Origin: Bacteroidaceae bacterium | Lineage (GTDB): Bacteria; Bacteroidota; Bacteroidia; Bacteroidales; Bacteroidaceae | Assembly (NCBI GenBank): GCA_017416805.1 | Contig: JAFQBB010000051.1 | Span: forward strand, 1-64,000 | Reading direction: 5' to 3' | Length of the DNA stretch: 64,000 nucleotides | Part shown: one piece after another, positions 27,613 to 36,772 of the stretch | Numbering within the stretch: the first letter of the stretch is position 1 | Layout of the letters: each line of letters begins with the position of its first letter | Translations under genes and position numbers: made by a program | The notes under the pieces: generated by a model | What the model saw: the letters and a program-made list of their open reading frames with translations, nothing else | Databases searched by the model: none | Told to the model about the DNA's origin: nothing

Positions 27613-29040
27613 ATGGTAACATTTACTTTAGCTTTATTGCTTCTGGTAGGTGGATATTTTCTTTACGGTCGTTATGTAGAAAGGGTGTTCTCTCCCGATG
27701 CCTCTCGTCTGACACCGGCTATCACTCAAGCTGACGGTGTGGATTTTATCCGTATGCCTAATTGGAAAATTTTCATGATTCAATTCCTGAACATAGCAGG
27801 GTTAGGACCTATTTTTGGTGCCATTATGGGAGCCCAGTTTGGCACGGCCTCTTATTTGTGGATTGTGTTAGGTACTATTTTTGCCGGTGCTGTCCACGAC
27901 TATTTTTCAGGGATGCTATCCATTCGTCATGGTGGTGAAAGTTTGCCTGAAATCATTGGCCGTTTTTTGGGCGGACGTACAAAAAATATTTTCTGTGTCT
28001 TCGCGATGATTCTAATGGTTCTTGTTGGTGCTGTCTTTGTCTCAGGACCGGCAGAATTGTTGGCTGGCATGACTCCAGCTGTCCTTGATGCATTCTTTTG
28101 GATAATTGTTATATTCCTATATTATGTGTTGGCTACTTTGATGCCGGTCGATAAGATTATCGGGCGCTTCTATCCAATTTTTGCAATAGCCTTGTTGTTT
28201 ATGGCCCTCGGCATTCTGTTTATGCTTTATGTCAAATTGCCAGATTTGCCTGAAATGTGGGAAGGTTTTGGAACTAAATACGATGCGAATCCTATATTCC
28301 CCATGATGTTCATCTCCATTGCTTGTGGTGCTATCAGTGGCTTTCATGCCACTCAATCGCCTTTGATGGCTCGTTGTATGGGAAATGAAAAACACGGTCG
28401 TCCCATTTTTTATGGAGCAATGGTTGCCGAGGGTGTGGTTGCACTTATATGGGCTGCTGCCGCTACATGGTTCTTTCAGGAAAATGGAATCATTGATCAA
28501 GTGACTGGGAAGGCTTTTTCGGGTGCAGCAGTAGCTACGCGTATATCCAATGATTGGTTAGGGACTTTTGGAGGAATTCTTGCCATATTGGGAATTGTTG
28601 CCGCTCCGATTACCAGTGGCGATACAGCATTGCGTTCTGCTCGTCTGATAATGGCGGATTTTCTTCACCTTGAACAGAAGAGTATTCGTAATCGTCTGAT
28701 AATTTGTATTCCTTTATTTATTGTGACTATAGCTATTTTGATATATAGTTTGACTGATGCCAATGGCTTCAAAATTATTTGGAGATATTTCGCATGGTGT
28801 AATCAGACAATGGCGGTATTCACTCTGTGGGCTATTACCGTTTACTTGACACTGAAACGGAAGAATCTGTACATTACTTTGTTGCCAGCTTTGTTGATGA
28901 CTTGTGTGTGCTCCACTTATATATGTATAGCTCCAGAAGGATTGTCATTGTCTCATGCATGGGGTTATGCCATAGGTGGAATTTGTACTTTGGTAGGTTT
29001 GGTATGGTTCCTTTGTTGGAAAAGGAAACAGCATTTGTAA
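27613..29040 (+). CDS. CstA-family (carbon starvation) membrane transporter, short form
   Basis: A 475-aa integral membrane protein of the CstA family, which takes up pyruvate or peptides in other bacteria. Signatures: RMPNWKIFMIQFLNIAGLGPIFGAIMGAQFG, AGAVHDYFSGMLSIRHGGESLPEIIG, GAISGFHATQSPLMARC and APITSGDTALRSARLI. About 12 hydrophobic segments. It is much shorter than E. coli CstA (about 700 aa), as is usual for the Bacteroidetes form. It heads a plus-strand group with a small membrane protein, a beta-barrel protein and an M48 lipoprotein. Confidence 0.92.
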   Translation: MVTFTLALLLLVGGYFLYGRYVERVFSPDASRLTPAITQADGVDFIRMPNWKIFMIQFLNIAGLGPIFGAIMGAQFGTASYLWIVLGTIFAGAVHDYFSGMLSIRHGGESLPEIIGRFLGGRTKNIFCVFAMILMVLVGAVFVSGPAELLAGMTPAVLDAFFWIIVIFLYYVLATLMPVDKIIGRFYPIFAIALLFMALGILFMLYVKLPDLPEMWEGFGTKYDANPIFPMMFISIACGAISGFHATQSPLMARCMGNEKHGRPIFYGAMVAEGVVALIWAAAATWFFQENGIIDQVTGKAFSGAAVATRISNDWLGTFGGILAILGIVAAPITSGDTALRSARLIMADFLHLEQKSIRNRLIICIPLFIVTIAILIYSLTDANGFKIIWRYFAWCNQTMAVFTLWAITVYLTLKRKNLYITLLPALLMTCVCSTYICIAPEGLSLSHAWGYAIGGICTLVGLVWFLCWKRKQHL

Positions 29041-29090
29041 TGTGTTAGTGAATTTGTACGTTAAATACATTGGTAAGTAGTAAAAGTAGT

Positions 29091-29312
29091 ATGAAGCGGT
29101 ATAGAAAATCGGTTGTTATGCCATTGGCTCTATTTATATATACCACGATAATGGCGGTTTATTTTATTCCTCGTAACGAAGAGATGAGCGATACAAAGAA
29201 ATGGCTTACCGTTGGTGCATCTTACGCAATCATTGCTCTTTTGTGGTGGGTTCTCCGCAAAAAGGAACAGATGCTGGCGCGAAGGGAACAAACAGATGAT
29301 AAAAGTAAATAA
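29091..29312 (+). CDS. Small two-segment membrane protein
   Basis: A 73-aa protein with two hydrophobic segments (about residues 9-23, VVMPLALFIYTTIMA, and 40-56, VGASYAIIALLWWVL) and a basic, charged tail (RKKEQMLARREQ). I chose the ATG at 29091 (MKRYRKS) rather than an upstream in-frame start at 29070, because a basic N-terminus before the first segment is typical. It lies 50 bp after the CstA gene and 27 bp before the next gene. Function unknown; it may assist the transporter. Confidence 0.75.
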   Translation: MKRYRKSVVMPLALFIYTTIMAVYFIPRNEEMSDTKKWLTVGASYAIIALLWWVLRKKEQMLARREQTDDKSK

Positions 29313-29339
29313 ATAAAAAAATAAGAATAAGGAATTGAT

Positions 29340-29843
29340 ATGAAAAAGATTATCTCTTGCCTTGTGTTGCTTGTTTTTGCAACATTGGCACATGCACAAT
29401 TTGAACAGAATAAATGGTATTTTAATACGGCTATAACCGATATGGGACTTTCATACAGTGGAGCAGAGGATTTGCGTATGGGGCTTCAAGTTACAACAGG
29501 TGCATTCCTTTTTGACGATGTGGCTTTGTTGCTTACGGGTGAGGGTGTGTATCATAAGCGTGGAGAGCGGAGCGCGGCTTTCGGTGTGAGCGGACGTTAT
29601 TATTTCAGTCAGAACGGTATATATTTAGGTACAGGAATCAAGTTCAAACATTATGAATACGAAGAGGGGGCAGGTTTGAAGAATGAAAAATTCAATGATG
29701 GCTTATGGTCGTTCGAGGCTGGATATGCTTTCTTCCTCAGTCGTACGGTTACGGTAGAGCCTGCAGTATATTACGACCTCAGCTTTAAGGATAAGGATTA
29801 TAGCAAAATAGGTTTCAAGGTAGGTTTCGGACTTTATTTCTAA
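29340..29843 (+). CDS. Small outer membrane beta-barrel protein
   Basis: A 167-aa exported protein: signal peptide MKKIISCLVLLVFATLAHAQ, then alternating-polarity strands ending in an aromatic residue (KIGFKVGFGLYF), typical of an eight-strand OmpX/OmpA-like barrel inserted by BAM. Motifs include SGRYYFSQNGIYLGTGIKF and VTVEPAVYYDLSF. Specific function unknown. It is 12 bp ahead of the M48 lipoprotein gene, so they are probably co-expressed. Confidence 0.82.
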   Translation: MKKIISCLVLLVFATLAHAQFEQNKWYFNTAITDMGLSYSGAEDLRMGLQVTTGAFLFDDVALLLTGEGVYHKRGERSAAFGVSGRYYFSQNGIYLGTGIKFKHYEYEEGAGLKNEKFNDGLWSFEAGYAFFLSRTVTVEPAVYYDLSFKDKDYSKIGFKVGFGLYF

Positions 29844-29855
29844 TTTAATAGGGAA

Positions 29856-30710
29856 ATGAAAATAAGGTTGTCAATTCTTTTAGGGGGGCTTCTTTTATGG
29901 GTGGCATGTGGAACTGTACCTATAACGGGGCGTCAACAGGTTTTGTTGGTTAGCGATCAAGAAGTCCTTTCGGCGAGTCTTGCCCAGTATCGCGATTACA
30001 TGAGTACTGCTCCCCGTTCATCTGACTATAGCCGTTCGGCAATGGTGACAAGGGTTGGGCAACGTATAGCTTTGGCTACCGAACAATATCTTCGCCAGAA
30101 TGGTTTAGCCTCTGAAATCAGCAATTTTGCATGGGAATTCAATTTGGTCAATGATGATCAGGTGAATGCATTCTGTATGCCAGGTGGCAAGATTGTAGTT
30201 TATGAAGGGTTACTGAAACTTGTTGAATCGGAAGACGAATTGGCGGTAGTGGTAGGCCATGAGGTGGCTCATGCTGTAGCCAAGCATAGCAATGAACGTA
30301 TGAGTCAGCAAATGTTGACACAATATGGTGGACAGATACTTGGTGCTGCCGTTTCAGAGAAAAGTGCTCTCGTTCAAGGGTTGGCTGCCCAACTTTATGG
30401 ATTGGGTTCCCAATATGGAGTCACCCTACCTTTTTCTCGTAAGCATGAAAGCGAGGCTGATTATATGGGACTCGTTCTGATGACGATAGCCGGATATAAT
30501 CCTGATGTAGCCATAGGTTTTTGGCAAAAGATGTCAGCAGATGGAGGCTCTGTTCCTGAATTTATGAGTACTCATCCAAGTGATGCTACACGCATCAAGG
30601 ATATTCGTAAAGAACTTCCTCTGATAAAGAAGAAATATCAGCAAACAAAAAATGTACAGAAGAATGTCACTCCTAAAGCTGCTTATGAATGGCATTTTAA
30701 AACCAAATAA
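29856..30710 (+). CDS. M48-family metalloprotease lipoprotein
   Basis: A 284-aa zinc protease of the M48C (LoiP/Oma1-like) type, expected to act in the periplasm in envelope quality control. The lipobox LWVAC puts the lipid on Cys18. The zinc motif HEVAH is at residues 135-139, and the third ligand is the Glu in HESEADYMG. THPSDATRI near the end is also typical of the family. It is the last gene of the CstA group. Confidence 0.94.
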   Translation: MKIRLSILLGGLLLWVACGTVPITGRQQVLLVSDQEVLSASLAQYRDYMSTAPRSSDYSRSAMVTRVGQRIALATEQYLRQNGLASEISNFAWEFNLVNDDQVNAFCMPGGKIVVYEGLLKLVESEDELAVVVGHEVAHAVAKHSNERMSQQMLTQYGGQILGAAVSEKSALVQGLAAQLYGLGSQYGVTLPFSRKHESEADYMGLVLMTIAGYNPDVAIGFWQKMSADGGSVPEFMSTHPSDATRIKDIRKELPLIKKKYQQTKNVQKNVTPKAAYEWHFKTK

Positions 30711-30860
30711 TTTAGATATTAGTTTAGTCTTTGCTGAATTGTAACTTGGAGATTACAATAATATAGGCATTCCCTTTTTCTTTCATAAAAAGTCTGTGAT
30801 GTGGATATTATTTTGGGATAAAAACAGTCTGTAGTGTTCGTCCGTTATTCTAATAAAGAG

Positions 30861-30868
30861 TAAATTTG
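30861..30868 (+). promoter_or_regulatory. Aldolase promoter -7 element (TAAATTTG)
   Basis: Exact TAnnTTTG on the plus strand, 47 bp ahead of the aldolase ATG. The rest of 30711-30915 is AT-rich without other signals. Confidence 0.65.
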
Positions 30869-30915
30869 CACAGAGTTTTTAAGAAGGATATTCATTTATA
30901 TTAAAATTATAGAAT

Positions 30916-31917
30916 ATGGTAAATTACAAAGAACTTGGCCTTGTGAACACTAAAGAAATGTTTGCACGTGCCATTAAGGGTGGATATGCAATCCCCGCAT
31001 TCAACTTCAACAACATGGAGCAGATGCAAGCCATTATCAAGGCTGCTGTTGAAACTAAGTCTCCCGTTATCTTGCAAGTTTCTCGTGGTGCTCGTGATTA
31101 TGCTAACGCCACATTGCTTCGTTACATGGCTCAGGGTGCCGTAGAGTATGCAAAAGAACTCGGTTGCGAAAAGCCCGAAATCGTACTTCACCTTGACCAC
31201 GGTGATTCTTTTGAAACTTGTAAGAGCTGTATTGATTCAGGTTTCTCTTCTGTGATGATTGATGGTTCTCATCTTCCTTATGAAGAAAACGTAGCTTTGA
31301 CAAAGAAGGTTGTAGATTATGCTCACCAGTTTGATGTGACAGTTGAGGGTGAGTTGGGCGTATTGGCAGGTGTTGAGGACGAAGTTTCTTCTGACCACCA
31401 CACCTACACCAACCCCGAAGAAGTTATTGATTTCGCTACTCGTACAGGTTGTGATTCTTTGGCTATTTCTATCGGTACTTCTCATGGAGCTTATAAGTTT
31501 ACTCCTGAACAGTGTCATATAGATCCTGCTACAGGCCGTATGGTTCCTCCTCCTTTGGCATTCGAAGTTTTGGATGCTGTTATGGAGAAATTGCCTGGAT
31601 TCCCCATTGTGCTCCACGGTTCATCTTCAGTTCCTCAAGAAGAAGTTGAGACTATCAACAAGTTTGGTGGTGCTCTGAAAGCTGCTATTGGTATTCCTGA
31701 AGAAGAACTCCGTAAGGCTGCCAAGAGTGCTGTTTGTAAAATCAATATTGACTCAGACTCTCGTTTGGCTATGACTGCTGCTGTTCGTCAAGTATTGGCT
31801 GAAAAACCTGCAGAGTTTGACCCCCGTAAGTACCTCGGTCCTGCCCGTACAAACATGGAGAAGATGTACAAACACAAGATTATCAACGTTCTTGGTTCTG
31901 ATAACAAATTGGCTTAA
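30916..31917 (+). CDS. fba: Class II fructose-bisphosphate aldolase
   Basis: Zinc-dependent aldolase that interconverts fructose 1,6-bisphosphate with glyceraldehyde 3-phosphate and dihydroxyacetone phosphate. The 333 aa show the class II signatures AIPAFNFNNMEQMQAII, IVLHLDHGDSFETCKSC (zinc-binding His, catalytic Asp), VEGELGVLAGVED and IVLHGSSSVPQEEV. Normal length. It is monocistronic with its own promoter and a strong terminator at 31973-32010. Codon use is highly biased, as expected for an abundant glycolytic enzyme. Confidence 0.96.
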   Translation: MVNYKELGLVNTKEMFARAIKGGYAIPAFNFNNMEQMQAIIKAAVETKSPVILQVSRGARDYANATLLRYMAQGAVEYAKELGCEKPEIVLHLDHGDSFETCKSCIDSGFSSVMIDGSHLPYEENVALTKKVVDYAHQFDVTVEGELGVLAGVEDEVSSDHHTYTNPEEVIDFATRTGCDSLAISIGTSHGAYKFTPEQCHIDPATGRMVPPPLAFEVLDAVMEKLPGFPIVLHGSSSVPQEEVETINKFGGALKAAIGIPEEELRKAAKSAVCKINIDSDSRLAMTAAVRQVLAEKPAEFDPRKYLGPARTNMEKMYKHKIINVLGSDNKLA

Positions 31918-31972
31918 TTCCCAATTGGAAGAATTCAGAGCTTGAAATCTTAAGTAATACAATAATAAGAAA

Positions 31973-32010
31973 AGGGGTAGTGCAATTTCCTTGCATAACC
32001 CCTCTTTTTA
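31973..32010 (+). terminator. Intrinsic terminator after the aldolase gene
   Basis: AGGGGTAGTGCAA (31973-31985) and TTGCATAACCCCT (31991-32003) form a stem with one mismatch and one G-U around loop TTTCC, followed by CTTTTTATT. Confidence 0.8.
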
Positions 32011-32046
32011 TTCAGTCCATAAGTCCTTAATAAAGAAAGAAAAGAG

Positions 32047-32205
32047 ATGTCAGTTTGGAGAGTTATTTTATCTATTATCTTTCCTCCTCTTGCAGTATAT
32101 GACCAAGGTTGTGGATCTATCCTCATAGTATTTATCCTTACCTGCTTAGGTTGGGTTCCAGGAGTGATAGGCGCTTTGGTTATCCTTAATAAGGGAGGGA
32201 ATTGA
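32047..32205 (+). CDS. YqaE/Pmp3-family membrane protein
   Basis: A 52-aa protein of the YqaE/PMP3 (UPF0057) family. It has two membrane helices; the signatures VILSIIFPPLAVYDQGCGSI and LTCLGWVPGVIGALVIL match the family closely. In other organisms members respond to osmotic, salt or cold stress and influence membrane potential; the molecular role is not settled. It starts 37 bp past the aldolase terminator and ends before a hairpin at 32221-32266. An AAAGAGA stretch just before the ATG is a weak ribosome site. Confidence 0.88.
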   Translation: MSVWRVILSIIFPPLAVYDQGCGSILIVFILTCLGWVPGVIGALVILNKGGN

Positions 32206-32220
32206 TGAACTATAGAAAAT

Positions 32221-32266
32221 CCCCGCAACCTTTTTTGTCGTTTCTTTCAACGGATAGGTTGCGGGG
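32221..32266. terminator. Bidirectional terminator hairpin
   Basis: CCCCGCAACC (32221-32230) pairs with GGTTGCGGGG (32257-32266) around a 26-base loop. It lies between the convergent YqaE (plus) and lipoprotein (minus) genes. On the plus strand TGTTTCTTCTT follows. Confidence 0.6.
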
Positions 32267-32313
32267 ATGTTTCTTCTTCTTAGTTTTGCATTTCTTTGCT
32301 AATCCAGCTGTGG

Positions 32314-32871
32314 TCAGTGCTGTTTCTCCCAGCCTGTCGTGTTGTCTGCAAATCTGTTGACGCTGTTGCCATTGTCATATGTGAATACGACCTGTCCGGT
32401 TGCATTGAAAACAATGACACCATAATTCTTTGACGTTCTATCACCGTCCCAAAGAATCACGATTTCATTTCTTTTTGTGGTCCAAGTGAAATTGCTGTTT
32501 CCAGAACTTGTATGGTTTCCAGAGAAAGTAATATTCCACCTGTAATTTCCTGTCCCATTACTGTCGAATACTATTTTGTCGCTTTGGGCAATCAACTCTT
32601 CCGCGTCAAAACCTTGTTCGCGCAGAATTTCGTACTCAGTCATAACACCTGCAGGATACCATGTGCCAACAAAGAATGAGGAACTTAGTGACTGGCTGCT
32701 GTTATTGTCTTCTTTCTCATTGCTGTTTCCTGTGCCATCAGAGTTCTTGTCCGATGGTTTCTCTATTGGCTTTTCAAAAGGCTCATCATCATCATCTCCG
32801 CAAGAAACGAACGAGATTGAGCATAATATTCCTAGTACAGCTAATATTGAATGAAAAAATTTCATATTCAT
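32314..32871 (-). CDS. Lipoprotein with acidic surface-export signal
   Basis: A 185-aa lipoprotein of unknown function. The signal peptide ends in lipobox FVSC; the mature protein begins CGDDDDE, which matches the acid-rich export signal used by Bacteroidetes to place lipoproteins on the cell surface. A low-complexity Ser/Asn/Glu linker (about residues 30-65) is followed by an all-beta domain (FFVGTWYPAGVMTEYEIL; WNITFSGN; TYDNGNSVNRF) like small lipocalin-type Bacteroides domains. It is 17 bp upstream of the Nfn gene on the same strand only in the sense of coordinates: it is transcribed after it and may be read through. Confidence 0.78.
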   Translation of the reverse strand: MNMKFFHSILAVLGILCSISFVSCGDDDDEPFEKPIEKPSDKNSDGTGNSNEKEDNNSSQSLSSSFFVGTWYPAGVMTEYEILREQGFDAEELIAQSDKIVFDSNGTGNYRWNITFSGNHTSSGNSNFTWTTKRNEIVILWDGDRTSKNYGVIVFNATGQVVFTYDNGNSVNRFADNTTGWEKQH

Positions 32872-32888
32872 GTTTCCTTGTTATATAA

Positions 32889-35240
32889 TTATTTGCTCAA
32901 TTGTTCGTGCATATTCTGTGCAGCCCGACGTCCGTCACCCATAGCAAGGATTACTGTTGCACCACCACGGACAATATCTCCACCGGCATAAATGGTTGGG
33001 ATATTACTTTGCATTTGTTCGTTTACAGCGATAGTGTTCTTGCGACCCAATTCCAAACCTTTTACTGAAGTAGGAACGATGGGATTTGGTGATACGCCTA
33101 CAGCAACAACTGCCATATCTATGTCAAGGGTTACAGTAGCACCAGGGATAGCTACAGGGCTACGACGACCGCTTGCATCAGGTTCACCGAGTTCCATCTT
33201 TTGCAAAACTACTTGTTTAACAGCTCCCTTCTCATCGGCAATGTATTCGATAGGGTTGTGTAAGGTCAGGAACTCAATACCTTCTTCTTTGGCATGTTTG
33301 ACCTCTTCCAAACGGGCAGGCATTTCTGCTTCGCTACGACGATAAACAATATAAACCTTCTCTGCTCCAAGGCGTTTGGCTGTACGGCATGAGTCCATAG
33401 CTGTATTACCGCCACCTACAACAATGACATTCTTCGCAGGATTGATAGGGGTATCTGTGTCTGGATTCGAAGCGTCCATCAAGTTTACGCGGGTCAGGTA
33501 CTCGTTAGAGGACATGATGTTTACACTGTTTTCACCCGGTATGTTCATGAAGTTGGGCAGTCCGGCACCGCTGGCGATGAAAATACCTTTATAACCCTCT
33601 TGCTGCAATTCTTCCACGCTGATGGTCTTTCCTATGATACAATCTTTCACAAATTTCACACCCATCTTTTCAAGGTTGTTGATTTCTACATCTACAATCT
33701 TGTTTGGCAAGCGGAATTCGGGGATACCGTATTTCAATACGCCGCCAATCTCATGAAGTGCTTCGAATACTGTGACATCGTAACCATATTTCACCATGTC
33801 GCCAGCAAAACTTAATCCGGCAGGACCTGAACCTACTACCGCAATTTTTATGCCGTTGGGCTTTGCTAATTCAGGGAGTACAATGTTGCCGCTTTCACGC
33901 TCATAGTCAGCGACGAAACGTTCAAGATTACCGATAGCTACAGCCTGTTTGCCCATTTTCAGGTGTATGCATTGACTTTCGCATTGCTTTTCTTGCGGAC
34001 ACACACGGCCACAAACAGCAGGCAGTGCAGAAGTGTGTTTCAATACACGTGCTGCTTCAAGGAATTCGCCTCGTTCTACGTTCTTGATGAATGAAGGGAT
34101 GTTGATGCTTACAGGACATCCTTGCATACAAGTCGGGTTGGCACAATCCAAACAGCGTTTGGCTTCTGTCATAGCTTGCTCTTGAGTGTATCCGGTGTTA
34201 ACTTCTTCAGTGCGTGTCGTGGCTCGATATACGGGATCTAATTCATTCATGGGACACCGCTCAATAGAAGTGCGGTCCTTTGGCTTCATGGTTTTGCGCA
34301 AATCTTCTCGCCAAGAGGCATTACGGTCAAGGAGAACTTCCATAGGTGATTGGCAGTTCTTCTCACTGCAGGGTTTACAAGGCTCTTGTTTGGCTTCAAT
34401 TTGCGGCTCAATCTTACATACATGTTCTTCCAAGTGGCTCATTTCTTCTATTTCCACTTGCTTGAATGAACCCATGCGTTTGAACATCTCATCGAAATCT
34501 ACTTGATGTCCGTCAAATTCCGGACCATCTACGCAGACAAACTTGGTCTTTCCACCAACTGTGATACGACAAGCACCACACATACCTGTACCATCCACCA
34601 TAATGGTATTAAGAGATACGTCTGTAGGAATTTCATATTTCTTAGTCAGAAGACAGCAGAATTTCATCATGATGGCAGGTCCGATAGCAAAGCATTTGTC
34701 AACCTTTTCACGTTTGATGACACTTTCTATACCTTCAGTAACGAGCCCTTTTGTACCATAAGAGCCGTCATCTGTCATGATGATGACTTCATCAGATGAT
34801 GCGCGCACTTCGCTTTCAAGGATAATCAAATCCTTGCTACGTCCGGCAAGAACTGATATGACGCGATTACCAGCAGCTTTAAGTGCTTGGATAATGGGGA
34901 GCATAGGAGCAACACCTACACCACCTCCGGCACACACTACTGTACCGTAATTCTGTATATGAGTGGCTTGTCCGAGTGGTCCTACTACGTCCATTACGTA
35001 ATCGCCAACCCCTAAATTACACAATTTGGTTGACGATAAACCTACAGTTTGTACAACTAATGTAATAGTACCTTTTTCAATGTCAGCACCGGCAATGGTT
35101 AGTGGCATACGTTCGCCTTTCTCATCTACACGTACGATGACAAAGTGTCCGGCTTTACGTGAACGGGCAATAAGGGGGGCTTCAATCTCCAGTTTGAATA
35201 CTTTTTCGGAGAATTGTTCTTTGCTGATAATTTTATTCAT
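32889..35240 (-). CDS. NfnA-NfnB fusion: ferredoxin-NADP reductase / glutamate-synthase-like protein
   Basis: A 783-aa fusion of two flavoproteins that are separate in NADH-dependent ferredoxin:NADP oxidoreductase. Residues about 1-280 match NfnA/dihydroorotate-dehydrogenase electron-transfer subunit (FAD/NAD domains; 2Fe-2S cysteines in GMCGACRITVGGKTKFVC). Residues about 320-783 match NfnB/GltD: [4Fe-4S] cysteines in CLDCANPTCMQGCP and CGRVCPQEKQCESQC, and nucleotide motifs VVGSGPAGLSFAG and VVGGGNTAMDS. It could bifurcate electrons between NADPH, NAD and ferredoxin, or aid glutamate synthesis. I use the ATG at 35240 because an upstream ATG at 35300 falls in the promoter box. Confidence 0.9.
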   Translation of the reverse strand: MNKIISKEQFSEKVFKLEIEAPLIARSRKAGHFVIVRVDEKGERMPLTIAGADIEKGTITLVVQTVGLSSTKLCNLGVGDYVMDVVGPLGQATHIQNYGTVVCAGGGVGVAPMLPIIQALKAAGNRVISVLAGRSKDLIILESEVRASSDEVIIMTDDGSYGTKGLVTEGIESVIKREKVDKCFAIGPAIMMKFCCLLTKKYEIPTDVSLNTIMVDGTGMCGACRITVGGKTKFVCVDGPEFDGHQVDFDEMFKRMGSFKQVEIEEMSHLEEHVCKIEPQIEAKQEPCKPCSEKNCQSPMEVLLDRNASWREDLRKTMKPKDRTSIERCPMNELDPVYRATTRTEEVNTGYTQEQAMTEAKRCLDCANPTCMQGCPVSINIPSFIKNVERGEFLEAARVLKHTSALPAVCGRVCPQEKQCESQCIHLKMGKQAVAIGNLERFVADYERESGNIVLPELAKPNGIKIAVVGSGPAGLSFAGDMVKYGYDVTVFEALHEIGGVLKYGIPEFRLPNKIVDVEINNLEKMGVKFVKDCIIGKTISVEELQQEGYKGIFIASGAGLPNFMNIPGENSVNIMSSNEYLTRVNLMDASNPDTDTPINPAKNVIVVGGGNTAMDSCRTAKRLGAEKVYIVYRRSEAEMPARLEEVKHAKEEGIEFLTLHNPIEYIADEKGAVKQVVLQKMELGEPDASGRRSPVAIPGATVTLDIDMAVVAVGVSPNPIVPTSVKGLELGRKNTIAVNEQMQSNIPTIYAGGDIVRGGATVILAMGDGRRAAQNMHEQLSK

Positions 35241-35297
35241 TATTCTGTGATTTTGTTTTAATATCCCTGTTTTTGCTTTCAAAATGAAAGCCGGGTG

Positions 35298-35305
35298 CAA
35301 AGGTA
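35298..35305 (-). promoter_or_regulatory. Promoter -7 element (TACCTTTG) of the Nfn fusion gene
   Basis: Exact TAnnTTTG on the minus strand, 57 bp ahead of the ATG at 35240. It overlaps the alternative ATG at 35300 and so rules that start out. Confidence 0.7.
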
Positions 35306-35362
35306 CAGTTTATTTTTGAAAAGAAAGAAGGATGTAATGAAAAGTTGTAAGAAAACTCATTC

Positions 35363-36661
35363 TTAACAACGTCCAGTCTTGTGGGTCATAATATCTAATA
35401 CCAAGCGGTCTGTTTCATTCATGCCTTGTGAACCGATACGGGTAAGGTTGCGGATGCATTGGTCCACGTCTTCGTCAATGATACCTTCAAAAGCTGTTAC
35501 ACATTTTTGTTGCATAGCTAATAAGGCTGAAAATACTGCTGTTGCCACACCACTGGTCACTTTCATCGCACAGCTTGGTTTGGCTCCATCGCATATCATA
35601 CCGGTAATGTTTGCTATCATGTTTTTTACGGCATAGGCTACTTGTTCGTATCTGCCCCCCATCAGGTAAGTGATGCCGCAACTGCTTCCTGTTGCTGCCA
35701 CTACGCAACCACAAAGTGCAGAAAGGCGTCCCAAACTTTGCTTGATATAGATTACTGTAAGATGGCTCAGGATGAGAGCGCGCACCAATTGCTCTTCGCT
35801 TTTGTGTGTTTCTTCGGCATAGATGACTACAGGCATGGTTGCGCTGATGCCTTGATTACCACTGCCTGAATTACTCATTACAGGTATCATGGCGCCAGCC
35901 ATACGGGCATCGCAAGCACCGCTTGTATAGGCTAATATGTGGGCAAATATGCTATCTCCTACTACGGGAGTATCCATAGGTTCGCGGATAGCGCGACCTA
36001 ATCCATGTCCATAATCCATTTTGAATGATTCTTCGGCTGCGGCTTTGTTCAGTCTGCGTGCTTCAAGGATGAAGTCTATTTCTTCCAAAGGTGTAGTAGT
36101 GGCAAAGTCAAATACTTTACGTAGGGTCAGAATCGTGTCCTGTGTTTCTTCGTTACAGATTGTTGATGGTCTTCTGTTGTCAAGCAGTATATCGTCTTCG
36201 CTACGCAGATAGATAAAATTCGTATGTCCGGTCGCGATGATGGCTTCTGCCTGATGACCTTCAGCTTCGCAAAGGGCTTCGATATAGAGTTTTTCGCTGA
36301 TATTTTCTTTTAAGGCTATGTGTATGCGTCCTTCGTCCATATAACGTTTTCCACGCTCTACAGCTTCAGGGGTACAATCACGAAGGACCTCCAACTGGTA
36401 TTCAGACTTTCCTATGAGCGAACCCAAAGCTATGGCTATGGGCAGACCTATCATACCTGTGCCGGGTATGCCTACTCCCATTGCATTTTTCAGAATATTG
36501 GCACTCAGTTGCAGAGAAATCTTTTCAGGGGTACGACCTAACAGCTCTGTAGCTTTTGCTACACAGAGGGCTACGGCAATAGGTTCTGTGCATCCGATGG
36601 CAGGTACCACTTCGCGCTTTATCAGAGCGATGATGCTTTGGCGTTCGTCTTTTGTTAGCAT
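35363..36661 (-). CDS. L-cysteine desulfidase / serine dehydratase alpha family protein (UPF0597)
   Basis: A 432-aa cytoplasmic protein of the CyuA/YhaM (UPF0597) family. Characterised members hold an oxygen-sensitive [4Fe-4S] cluster and break L-cysteine down to pyruvate, sulfide and ammonia. Signatures: VVPAIGCTEPIAVALCVAKA near the start, IPVMSNSGSGNQGISATMPV, and the cysteine-rich ALCGCVVAATGSSCGITYLM and MICDGAKPSCAMKV. Normal length. Apparently a single-gene unit between the Nfn fusion and dsbD. Substrate (Cys or Ser) cannot be told from sequence alone. Confidence 0.9.
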   Translation of the reverse strand: MLTKDERQSIIALIKREVVPAIGCTEPIAVALCVAKATELLGRTPEKISLQLSANILKNAMGVGIPGTGMIGLPIAIALGSLIGKSEYQLEVLRDCTPEAVERGKRYMDEGRIHIALKENISEKLYIEALCEAEGHQAEAIIATGHTNFIYLRSEDDILLDNRRPSTICNEETQDTILTLRKVFDFATTTPLEEIDFILEARRLNKAAAEESFKMDYGHGLGRAIREPMDTPVVGDSIFAHILAYTSGACDARMAGAMIPVMSNSGSGNQGISATMPVVIYAEETHKSEEQLVRALILSHLTVIYIKQSLGRLSALCGCVVAATGSSCGITYLMGGRYEQVAYAVKNMIANITGMICDGAKPSCAMKVTSGVATAVFSALLAMQQKCVTAFEGIIDEDVDQCIRNLTRIGSQGMNETDRLVLDIMTHKTGRC

Positions 36662-36676
36662 GTCACGATAAATTTT

Positions 36677-36762
36677 GGCACGGATTACACGGATTACACG
36701 GTTCTTTTTAAGTTCATTCTTTTTGCATTATTTTGTTCCGTATATTCTGTGTAATCCGTGCC
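36677..36762. repeat. Inverted GGCACGGATTACAC repeat
   Basis: Perfect 14-bp arms at 36677-36690 and 36749-36762, with an extra tandem copy of CGGATTACA in the left arm. It lies between dsbD and the UPF0597 gene and belongs to the same family as 19021-19046; the palindrome at 42207-42249 (TTAGGCACGAA arms) is a looser match. Confidence 0.65.
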
Positions 36763-36772
36763 TGAAAAAAGC

